Shown here piece by piece: positions 35,186 through 46,400 of a stretch of DNA of 64,000 nucleotides. The stretch's first letter is position 1; each line of letters begins with the position of its first letter. The stretch spans positions 11,049,001 to 11,113,000 of the forward strand of contig NC_046681.1 of NCBI RefSeq assembly GCF_009870125.1, given 5' to 3'. The DNA comes from Drosophila pseudoobscura (lineage: Eukaryota; Arthropoda; Insecta; Diptera; Drosophilidae). A program made the position numbers and the translations under genes. Below the pieces are notes generated by a model. That model had not been told where the DNA came from. It saw only the letters and a list, made by a program, of their open reading frames with translations, and did no database searches.

Positions 35186-35678
35186 TCTGTATATTTACGG
35201 TATTATTTGGTAGATTTTCTGAGGGTCAGACGGTATAAAACCGCGGTCACACTGATAATCATAAACAAAGCTGCGTTTGGCGCCAATTTTACTTAAAACT
35301 GTGTGTTTCATGGAAAAAAATACATTTTTGACAAGTAAGTTGAGTGTTTATTTGTTAATAATACAAATGTTGATGCTATGGAATGAAATGAATGCAATTT
35401 GCATGTGTTTGTCTCTGCAAAACGCACAGCAACAGACGCCGAAGCTAATACACAGACAAGATACAGTTTACCGTACATATTTGTATACATACATATGTAC
35501 AATTTTATGGATGGAAACTTATTTAAATCGAAGAAAATATTAGCCTTCTGGCTGTAATATAGTACATAATATTATGCACACTATTCGCAACTATTTATGA
35601 ATGCAGGATAATATTTACTTTGTGTTTTTTTTCTGTAAAACGGGCCAAGCTCGGCAGCCATTACACATACATACACAG
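35186..35678 (+). repeat. Right arm of the large inverted repeat
   Basis: Reverse-complement partner of 24828-25350; see that entry for shared landmarks. Just outside it, the string AGTATGGTTAGTGG (about 35690-35703) is also found, inverted, inside the insert of the left arm (about 25263-25277). Confidence 0.85.
35244..35254 (+). promoter_or_regulatory. Motif 1 (M1BP-type) site in right arm
   Basis: CGGTCACACTG matches YGGTCACACTR. It is preceded by GAGGGTCAGACGGTATAAAACCG, which also occurs in the left arm. The nearest downstream same-strand gene (DNAJC28 type) starts 0.87 kb away. Confidence 0.4.
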
Positions 35679-36117
35679 CTAGTGGCACAGTATGGTTAGT
35701 GGCTCAACTTAAGCTCAACAACTTTAAAAATTTGCGCCGCCATTAAAAGTGCTACCACATCTGACCAAAATATAATTATCATCAGTGTTTGCAAAGAGCC
35801 AAAACGAACAGGAATATCGAAAGGTGCTTGATTTTTATTTATATATATAGCATATATTTAGAGTTAAAAAACATATTATTATTATTATTATTATTAACAT
35901 ATTGTCATCCATATAACCATGTCATATAACCATATTGCATTTCCACTTGTGACCAAGTTTATACTACGAACAGCTGTACGCAGCAACAACAAAAACAAAC
36001 AAACAAAATATAGTATTATGAATGAATTAACCGTCAGAGTGAGTGTGTTGGCATTAAAGTTGCTTACAAAACTCACAACTAAAAAGCTACAGCTGGGCAG
36101 CTGTTCAGAACTACAAA

Positions 36118-37271
36118 ATGTTGAAAGCTGGAAAACTTTTTGGGAGCTTGATTGGATCCGCGGGCGGCCGCATCGCCTTGCGGGAAGTGCACCTGAAACG
36201 CCGTGAGGTCTATTTGGTAGGTAAAACGAATAAAACGAATTTGGTGCTGCAACGAATTGCTTATGTAATCCTCCATTTTAGCAATGCTTTCGCATCCTGG
36301 GCGTCTGCGAGGGCGCGGATCAGAACACCGTGCGTCAGGCGTATTTGGATTTGGTGAAACGCGTCCATCCGGACTCTGGATGCGACGAGGCCAGTGCCGA
36401 ACGCTTCCAACAGGTGGACGAGGCCTTCAAGCTGCTGCAGGAGAAGTTCGCGAAGGGTCGCCGCAACATCCAGGAGGACGAGGAGCAAGCCATGGAGTTT
36501 GACATCAAGCACACGGCCCCACAGCACCGACAGTATCTTTCCAACGAGGGCATTGGCGTAGGCACCCCCTTTCAGCGCCAGAAACAGTACCAGCAGGTGC
36601 GCGCCATGAAGGCCCAAGAGCGTGTACTCGAGCATCGCATCGACAAGGCGGCCGCCGGCGACAGCGACCTCATATCCAAGGAGGGAAACCATTTTCAGAA
36701 GCACGCCATCAAAACCAAATACGGCATTGATCGTGTGGTGGAGGATCTCATCCAGGAGGCCATGTCCAAGGGCGACTTTAACAATCTCAACGGCTCTGGC
36801 AAGCCCCTGTCCTCCGCCCAGTCGCAGAACCCCTACCTGGACTTTACCACCCACAAACTGAACAAGATAATGCTCGACAATGGCTTCACACCGGAATGGA
36901 TCACCCTCGGCAAGGAAATACGCGATGCACGGATGCAGCTGTTGAAGACAGTGCGCCAGGAGCGCGTCTACTACGGCGATTGGCCGCTACAGAATGCCGA
37001 AGAGCAGGCCGCCTGGCTAAGGTTCACCCAAGACCACGAGGAGGAGGTCCAGGAGCTGAACAAGATGATTGATAAGTACAATCTGATTGTGCCCATACTC
37101 AAGAATCAGTTCTTTCGCTATCGCCTGGACCGCGTGGCCGCCATGGTGTTTAAGGAGCCGGACTTAAAACGTAATCAGAAGCGTCCTGCAGTCCAATACA
37201 AAGCGAAGGATGAGCAGTCGGAAAACACTTTCAAAAGCAATATTTTCGACCTGATTACCCGTCTTTTGTGA
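36118..37271 (+). CDS. DNAJC28-type J-domain protein (DUF1992 family)
   Basis: Two coding exons: 36118-36216 and 36282-37271, joined in phase 0 after EVYL; total 362 residues. The N-terminus (MLKAGKLFGSLIGSAGGRIALRE) is basic and hydrophobic without acids at first, as in a mitochondrial targeting peptide. A J-like domain follows (CFRILGVCEGADQNTVRQAY ... RVHPDSG). The usual HPD tripeptide is present in VHPDSG, so Hsp70 stimulation is possible. The C-terminal half has the DUF1992 hallmark VVEDLIQEAMSKGDFNNLNG-SGKPL, then NPYLDFTTHKLNKIMLDNGFTPEW. That identifies the DNAJC28 family, a poorly studied group with proposed mitochondrial or Golgi roles. The gene meets Gart tail to tail, with about 200 bases between stop codons. 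Confidence 0.88.
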
Positions 37272-37451
37272 TTGATATCGAATATGAAAGCATCCCCCCG
37301 TGATATTAGTTGTAGAGAATACGTTTAAATATTTTGAATAGGTTTGTTATCTATAAAAAACATGGAATCCAGTCTTAACCAAAAGAGAAATTGTTTGTCA
37401 CTATAAAAATAATCCCTTGGAGGGCGTCAAAAACTTACAAAAACTAAAGAT

Positions 37452-37457
37452 TTTAAT
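37452..37457 (-). terminator. ATTAAA poly(A) signal of Gart
   Basis: On the minus strand this variant hexamer lies only 11 bases beyond the Gart stop codon (37471-37469). The long Gart mRNA would then have a very short 3' UTR. Confidence 0.4.
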
Positions 37458-37468
37458 GTCTTCACACT

Positions 37469-40400
37469 TCACTGGCTATCCTTGATATCCTTCGGCGCCT
37501 CCTTCTTTACCTCTGACACCCGACGCAGGGCACCGCTGGCCAACAGCGCCAGGGCACGCGGAAAAGCCCAATGTTCGGCATAATGGATGCGCTGGGTCAA
37601 CGTCTCCTCATCATCCCCGGGCAGTATGGGAACAGCGGCCTGAACTATTATGGCTCCCGTGTCGACGCCCTCGTCCACATAGTGAACCGTGCACCCGGAC
37701 TCTGTTTCACCCGCCTCCAGAGCCTGCTTTTGGACATGTAGCCCCGGAAATTTAGGCAGCAGCGAGGGATGAATGTTGATGAGACGGCCACGCCATTCGC
37801 GTACAAAGGGAACACTGAGGATGCGCATGAAGCCCGCCAGGCAGATGAATTCCACGCGAGCTGTCTTGAGATGGCGCGTTAGTTCAACATCGTAGACCTC
37901 GCGACTGGGGAAGTCCTTGTGCGAAATGACCATCGAGGGTATGCCCGCCTTGGCGGCCCTCTCCAGACCCAAGACACCTGCCTTGTTGCTGATGACGAGG
38001 ACAATCTCTGCGTACACGCCCTGAGCCGAGTCACGGATGGCATCGATGAGGGCCTGCAGATTGCTGCCTTTTCCTGAAATGAGCACTGCAACGCGTTTCC
38101 GTGGTTGAGATAGCATTCTCTGGGTCCTGGTCAGCGATGCCTCAAAGTTCTGGACCACCACCTGGGGTTTCTTCGGATCCTTTCGGGCCACTACTTCGCC
38201 CACAACAGAGGCGCGCTGTGGATAACGGAGCTCCCGGAGCACGCCATCCACTTCCGTGGCTCCCACCACCAACACCAGACCCAAGCCACAGTTGTAGGTC
38301 CTCTGCAGCTCTGTGGAGCTGATGTTTCCTGCTGCTGCCAACCAGGCAAATACTGGGGGCAGCGGGTATTTGTTGGCGTCCAATCGAACGGCCAATTCCT
38401 TGCGCAGCACTCGGGGTATATTCTCGCTCAGACCACCGCCAGTGATGTGCGCCAGCGCCTTGATCCCATGATTGGGTCGAGAGAGCAGCGCGGACAATGC
38501 CTTCACATAGATCTTGGTGGGCACTAGGAGCTCCTCCCCCAGTGTTTTTTCGCTGAATGGCGCCCGATCGTTGAGGCCCAAGCCGGCACGCTTGAGCACC
38601 GCATGAACGAGGCTGAAACCGTTGCTGTGGACACCCGATGAGGGCAAGCCAATGAGCACATCTCCGGGCTGAATCTCATCCAGGCGTGGTAGGATGCCCG
38701 AGCGTTCGGCTATGCCCAAAGCAAAGCCAGCCAGATCATAGACCTGTGGCTCGTACAGGAGTGGTAGGGCAGCACTATGGGAGACTATGGGATCGAGAGG
38801 AAATGGCATTAGTATGTGAATCAGCAGAAGAATGATCCACCCAAAACATACCCACAAAACTACTATTGGCCTGGCTGGCGCCTTCCTGTACGCCAGCGTT
38901 GACTTCCGCAGCCAAGGCCGCCTGCCATTTGCCGCAGGCATAATAGCTGGAAAAGCTAAATGGTTCGGCGCCATTGCAGAGTATATCGTTGACGCACATG
39001 GCCACCAGATCGATGCCCACGCTGGCATTCCGATGGGTCTGCTGGGCAATCTTCAGCTTGGTGCCCACACCATCGGTACCCAAGATGAGTATGGGATCCA
39101 CGTAATGATTGGGCACGCGGGTCAGGCGACGTCCCACGGCATTCTCAAAGCATTCTTCACGTGCCGCTGCCTTCACTCCCGAAGAGGGCACATCCTTGAC
39201 TTCCTCGGGCAGCTGCGTTTCCCCCAAACCCCCAAAGGGTGCAGCCAACTTCTGCAGTTGCTCCACAAAATTTCGCACTTTCACGCGTGGAGCACCGCCG
39301 GAGGCTTTCGCTTGACGATTCAACACGCCCAGAACCTTGGCCCCCGGCAGGGCTGTGCGCCACAGAAGACTGCTCTGTGGGAGAACCAGCACCATGCCAA
39401 TGCCGCAGTTGTGTCGCTCCAGCAGGGTCTGGGCACTCAGCTGCAGCTGTCCCGCCAGCCAGCCAAACACATCCGGGACGGGCACTGCACCAAAGTCGAG
39501 GGTGACCTCGAACCCTTCGGGCAGCAAGCGCTGGACATCGTGCAGCAGGCCATGCGTGACATGGGCCACAGCTTTGATCTGGTTGCCAGCCTGCAGATGG
39601 GGCAGCAGCTGTTGCACGTACAGGCGTGTGGGCGTGCCCAGGACCTGGGCCAGGCTAAGGCCATGCTTGCCCCCGCCGACAGGAGAGCACTCCTTGAGAT
39701 TCACTTTCGAAGCAGCCAACTGGGTGAGGATCTCGTTGAAGCCAGCACAGTGGAGGCCCGAGGACGGCAGGCCCACGAGCAGATCCTCCGGTTCGTACAG
39801 ATCAAAGCGTGGCAGGACACGAGCCTGCTCTACGATGCCCACACAGTAGCCGGCCATGTCGTGCTGCCCGGGGGCATACAGCGAGGGCATCTCCGCTGTT
39901 TCGCCACCTGGATGGGATATATTATATAGTTATTAATTATCTTCCTCAAAGACTGCCTCTCCTTCGATTAGATACGCACCTACTAATGCGCACTTGGCAT
40001 CCCGACAGCCATCAGCCATTCCCTTCACGAGCTGAGCGGCCAGTGGCACATGCAGCTTGCCACAGGCTATGTAATCCAGAAAAGCTACCGGCTCGGCGCC
40101 CAGTTCCAGCAGATCATTGGCAGACATGGCAAACAGATCGTAGCCAATATTCTCATACAATTCATTCTGCAGGGCCAACTGGATCTTGGCGCCCACACCC
40201 TGCGTGGCCTCTGCAATTACGGGCTCCTTGTAGCTGAGATCCTTCAGCCGAAAGAGACCACCAAAGCCACCCAAACCGCCAAGGACCCCAGGTCTTTGAG
40301 TGCCACGCGACAAGGGCTTGATGCGTTGGACCAAAGCATCGCCGGCATCAATGTCCACGCCGCTGTCTTTGTAGCTGAGGCCTGGCGCCGTGGCAATGGC

Positions 40401-43400
40401 TCTGATGTGGAAAAGAAAAGTAATATATTAGTTATATGTGTAGAAAATACTTTATTAGAGGCATAAAGATGAAGGTTGTACTAGGGGAAACCTAGTGAGA
40501 ATCTCCATTTTGTCCGGAAAGATTATAATTTTGACCTAAAATAAGTTACGATTCCGAACAAGACTTCGAAAAGGTGACAGATCAAACAAAATCTCACAGT
40601 AATAAGAGTTTTTAGATGCTAAGAGGAGATTAATTTGAATTTTTGAGGATCCGAACGATGCCTGAAATGCTTGTGCATGAAAAAATGACAATTTCCACCC
40701 TTTATAGGACTTCTGATAAAGATTTGAATACAAAATGGAACCATTTCCATACTTTACAGTATGGCAAAATTTCATCTGTCGAGGATCAATAATTATATCT
40801 ATAGCATAATAATCTTTAGTAAGAGTTCTATCAATCAATAGCTTCAATCTCCCATCTTTTAGGACCCCAAATCTCCCTATCTTCATTGGCTTTATATACC
40901 CATTGAGTAAACGTCTTTTGAATTACATTTTAAATGCTTTCTGGGCAATGTCCGTGCGATACTGAGCTCCTGTGCCGGCAAAAGTGATAGTTCCAGCAAG
41001 TTTTGTGGCCTTTGCAGCCGCCTCCTTGAGGCTGGCATCCAAGGCAATGGCTATCAGCACACGTCCGCCATTCGTGAGGGCCTCCTTTTGTTTGTTTACA
41101 GAGAGACCGCTGTGGAAAATCAATTGAGTGGGCGAATTGACATCAGGTAGTCCTAGAAAATGAAACAAATTAATATTGATTTAATGGAAAGAGCATACGG
41201 AAACCTTACCAGTGATGAGGCAACCCTTCGTGGAGGTCTCTGGATAGCCAGCACTTGCGAGGACCACACCCACAGCACTCACGCCGCTGCGCCACTGGAG
41301 GGGCAGCCTATCCAGCTGACCGCTGCAGCAGGCCTGCATCACCTCGAAAAGATCCGTTTCGAGGAGCGGCAGAATGACCTGCGTTTCGGGATCGCCAAAG
41401 CGACAGTTGAACTCGAGGACGCGGGGACCATCGCGTGTCAGCATGAGTCCCGCATAGAGAACACCCTGATAGGTGATGCGCTCCTTGATCAGACCCTGAA
41501 CAGCTCTCTCCAGCACGGCTCGCTGGACCAGCTCCAACGCGGGCTGACTGATCAAAGGACAGGGACAGTAGGCGCCCATTCCTCCGGTGTTTGGTCCTGT
41601 ATCTCCATTGCCCAAACGCTTGTGATCCTGGGCAGGCAACATGGCCCTAACACTCTTGCCATCGGTGAAGGCTAGAACCGATATTTCCTCGCCCTCGAGA
41701 AGCTCCTCTACGACAAGGGTGGCCCCAGCTTGTCCGTATTTCAGGTCTCCCAATATCTCATCCACCGCTTGGCAGGCTTCATCCACATTGGCGGCCACCA
41801 CAACACCCTTGCCTGCAGCCAAACCAGCGGCCTTCACCACCAGAGCCTGATAGGGTGCACTGGAAGAGAGGGCATCAGTTATTCGAATCTAATTTCCATT
41901 CCAAGAGATTCGTTTCTCACCTCCTGATGAACGCCTTGGCCTTGTTCGTATCCGTGAAGCTCTCATAGCGAGCCGTTGGTATTCCATGGCGCAGCATAAA
42001 GTCCTTGGCCCACTTCTTGTCCGCCTCGATTTGGGCCCCCTGCTTGCCGGGTCCAAAGCATGGGATGCCCTCCTTTTGCAGCACATCGCCTAGACCCAAG
42101 GCCAAGGGATCTTCGGGTCCAACGACCACTAGAGAGATTTCATTTTTCTTGCTCCATTTGGCAATGGCCTGAAGAAAGAACAGAGCAAGAAATATTTGAA
42201 GATTAGAATAGATTTATGATTATTGATCTATTACCATCCATAAAAATGTTCAGGTTTTGGGAATCGCATTTAGATGTTCCTAGAAAAAAGATTCTGTCTA
42301 TTCTATACTTATAATATTTGATGAAGAACATTAATATTTTCGTATTTCCAACTCGGAAAGTGGTCCTTGTGCCAAAGATAGAATCTCTGCCTTTTCCCCT
42401 TGCTTCCTTCCCATCTTCGAAACGTTCTAAAGAATCGCGATTCCTTCCTGCCTTCGGAACGTCCTTAAACCTCAGGATTCCCCCGAATCTTCTCCTCGGA
42501 GCGTATTCAAAAGATTTATTGATCTGGCGAACCGCTGGAACTATGTTATTGAGTGTATCCATAGGTTTGTTTGATCCTTAGTTCATATTTTAAAAACCTC
42601 ATAACCCAAAAATGTTGGTCATTATAGATAACCAAACCCTTTGAAAACCCCTTCATCTTGCCATAATATCCTACTAAAATTTAGTAAATTTGTATTCCTT
42701 TTTTGTAGCATTTTAATACAACTCAAGAGACGAAAGAATATATTATAATATTTCATTAAAATATAAAAAATTTCTTATAGAAAGAATATTTTATAGCACT
42801 CGCCTGAAAAATACACAGATATTTTAATCATGCAAATTTTCGATCTATATATTTTTTCCAAGCCATTTGAAATATTCGGGTTATTCATTATCTGCGACGA
42901 CACAGGTCTCCATAAGCTAAGTAATCATGCAATTTAAAATTAATTAAGATACAAATATTTGGTGTGATGTTTATAATCGGAGAACCGTACGGTTTGAATT
43001 TGAATTCAACGCAAAACCGAGTTATTTATTTGGCATCGGCTTTGTTCTTTATAAAACGATACACTGATGAAAAAAATTGCATCTTTAATTTTCATATTTC
43101 ATATAAAAATGTAACGAAAAGATCTACTTGATTTAAAAGGAAGGTTCTGCGTTTTTTAAATTTAAAATATAATATGATAACCATTCTTTTATGAGAAATA
43201 AAACTGTTTCTTTCCAAACTTCTCTTCCATTTTACTTATAATTTGTATCCTATCGTTATCTTTAGCCTTTCATAACTCCAAATCCCATCTAAATATTCTC
43301 ATATCCCTGCTTTTACCCTCTCCCCATCAATACCTCTTCTCTAAGAATTTCAGAATTGGCATTGAATACAATTTGCATCAAAAAACAATCCCCAATCAAC

Positions 43401-46400
43401 AGAGATCATAATTGGATTTCCCCCATCTAACATCTAACCGGGTCATGATCGCACTGCAACTTCTTTGGGCGGGGGATTCTCTCTCTCTCTCCTCTTTGTA
43501 ACCACATTCCCCAAATGGAAGATAACACTCCTCTAAGTACTCAACCGGTTCCGTTCGCCAATTTGTCGCCAAAATACTAAATGCCTTCCTAATTGTTTTG
43601 CCATTAAACTGTGTCTCTCCGGCGGTACGGGTGCATTGTCTTTCGATCGGGCAAACGTGAGCCAGCGTGTGGATCAACAGCGAATTCAACGAACGATGCG
43701 ACTGACTAAGGCGCCAGCTATGTCAGAGCCATGTCAACCAACCACAGTAATCCGGGGCTGTTCTGGTCCGGTTCTCTGGTGCTTCGTTACCTCAGTTCTA
43801 ATTCGTATCGGCGCCAACGCAGAATTTCGGTTGGTTTGCCCCCACAACAGCAGAGTCGACGAAACACGGAGTTGAAATTGCAATCGTCTGCGTTCCAGAC
43901 CGTTTAGCACTTGGGCAAAGAATCATCCCGATTTCCTAAGAGTTCAAGAACGTTCACACGGCCGCATGCTCTCCAATTTAGCTGCTAAATATGACGTCTT
44001 TTAAGAGCTATTTGGGCTTTCCAAATTAAGAGCAAAGCTGGTCAAGGTTTTAATTTCCCGTAACGAAGGTTAGGCGCGATCAAGAAGAATGAGTCGAAAG
44101 GCAAGCACCATCTAACCATCTACATACTCGTAAATGAAGGCTTATGACAGATAGAGGTATACTACGTTTATACGAAGCTGAATTCTTGATATTAGTGAAG
44201 GAGAGTTGCCAGATCTAGCAGCTTCGGCGCTTCTATATCTTTCGAATAGGACAGAGATCTCTCTTACTTTCCATTTAATTCCTTTTTTGCAGTATGTTTT
44301 CTTTGTTTTTGCTTTCAGAAGAGATTTGTACAGTTGATCAGCTGTTTTTGGTTAACCCCCTTGATTCCTGTAAGGAGCGAATTTGGCTGCGCCTCCACAA
44401 TTCCTGATTTCATTCACTTTTCACAGCTTTTCATCAAATCTACTTCGTATAAACCGAGTAAGAGAAGTCTTGAAAGACTTGCCTTTATATATATCGTTCG
44501 GAATCTCTGACCTGAGCGAGCGTCGACTACTTGCCAAATTTGGCTAGAACGTTTTCGTCTTTATGCTTTACAGAGTGCGCTCATGATTTACTGTATTATA
44601 TGCAAATTAAGTGGGGGAGCCAGCGAATGGGAATCGGGGTATTGAAGCAAGGAATGCTGATACATTTGTTTGCGGATAAGAGTTTGGGGAGGGAATCAGA
44701 ATTAGATACGGTTTGGTGAATTAGTCGAACCGGTACGGGTTTTTATTTTGGGAATTAGCCAGCAAAAAAAACAACAAAAAGAAGACGTATCAAATAATCG
44801 GAGGGGTACGCGTAATTTTGATAAAGTTTGTGTCTAATGATCAAAATATATGCTTAGAGATAACACTTCATTCATCATTTATGATGCTATGCAATTTCTA
44901 ATAATAACTAGCAGACAAAAACTATAAAAAACAAAGAGAGTGGTTGAATTAATTGAGCAAGATTATGGGTTGTCTGGGGGGTGTTCCATAGATGGTCTTT
45001 GAGCTGTTGATTGCTGGAGATTTTCTTGAATTGGAATGCAATTTCCTGTACAATTTTTATTACAAGTCTGAGATGAAAGTAGTATTGTTCTTGGTCTCGA
45101 AGTATCGTACAACAGATTCCCTTCGCAATATTCTATAGTAGGAAGCCATAAAGTGGAAGTTATCCCCAGTAATCCCTACAATATGTGATCTATAAAATCA
45201 ACCTTATTTTCCTCAGACGAAACTTTCTTTTGCCTCTGATATTCCACAATGGAAGCCAATTAAGGACACCCGCAGTGTCGATGATCGCTATGGTATTTTC
45301 GAGTTCCTTGAGCATGTAAGTATTTCAAGATCAGCCACAATATACTATATATGAAACTGTAAGTGCCCCAACCTTCGAGTAGGGCATAACCATTCACGAA
45401 TATTGTATATGTATGTATTTTTACCATCCCACACTTTGGGAATTGCAGCGGCGACAAATAACATCGCTGATACCTATATAAAATAATACTTATAAGAAAT
45501 AAAATCATTTTATTTATGACTGACTAAGGCAAGCGGCCCCGCTGCCGCCGCAACGATGATGATGACGAGCCATGTCGGTGATGTTTCGGAACTGGGTTTC
45601 CGAGGCGAAAATATTGCCAAAAAAAAATCCAAGCTGACAGGCAAGCGGATGGATATAAAAACGAAAGCGTACGAGAAGCAGACAAACAGTTCCACTTGAT
45701 ACTCGAAAGACGATAGAACCCAGAGATCTCTACTCCACTCCCGTCATGCATTTGCTTGTAAGAAACCGAAAGGCGAAACGAGAATGGCAGTACACCCGAA
45801 AACGGATTATAATCGATCAATCTTCTACCCCACAGATGAGTCTCTTTGGAGTGCTGGCTGTGATGCAGCAGCAGCTGGCTGTTCGGGCGGCCGCCTACAT
45901 TCCCGACTCGGATAGGAATACGAAAACACTCCAGAATGATCTCCAGGTGGAGCGGGATGGTAACTATCGCTATGCCTACGAGACATCCAATGGCATTTCG
46001 GCCACTCAGGAGGGCCTCGGAGGCGTCTCCGTTCAGGGCGGCTCCAGTTACACCTCCCCCGAAGGATCTGTGATCAGTGTTAGCTATGTGGCCGACGAGA
46101 CCGGCTATCATCCCGTGGGTGATCACATTCCCAAAGTGCCCGACTACATCCTGCGCGCCCTGGAGTACATTCGCGCGCATCCGTACCAGGTGAAGGATTA
46201 CTATACGGGCGAGCTCAAGACAGTGGCCCACGATGCGGCCGCTTTTAATGTCTACACCCGGAACATCCAGGACCAGACGACACCTCGTTCCCGGCCAAGT
46301 TCCACACCAAAGACCATCTATCTGACCCATCCACCCACGCTATCGGATGCCCCAACACGGCGACCTCTTAGACAGCGTCAAAACGATTCGAGACGCCGAT

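Noticed and set aside
38832-39929. 365-codon open frame on the plus strand across Gart
   Set aside because: It is the antisense shadow of the GC-rich Gart exon 6; no start context, splice sites or recognisable protein.
42203-42562. 119-codon minus-strand frame in Gart intron 1
   Set aside because: No splice junction to Gart in phase and no recognisable motif; probably chance.
43696-43875. Frame [13 protein letters not shown]... with a hydrophobic run
   Set aside because: Could be a secreted leader of the nested gene, but there is no donor or downstream link; kept only as a remark.
45524-46330. 268-codon open frame on the minus strand over Pcp
   Set aside because: Antisense shadow of Pcp exon 2, with no motif of its own.
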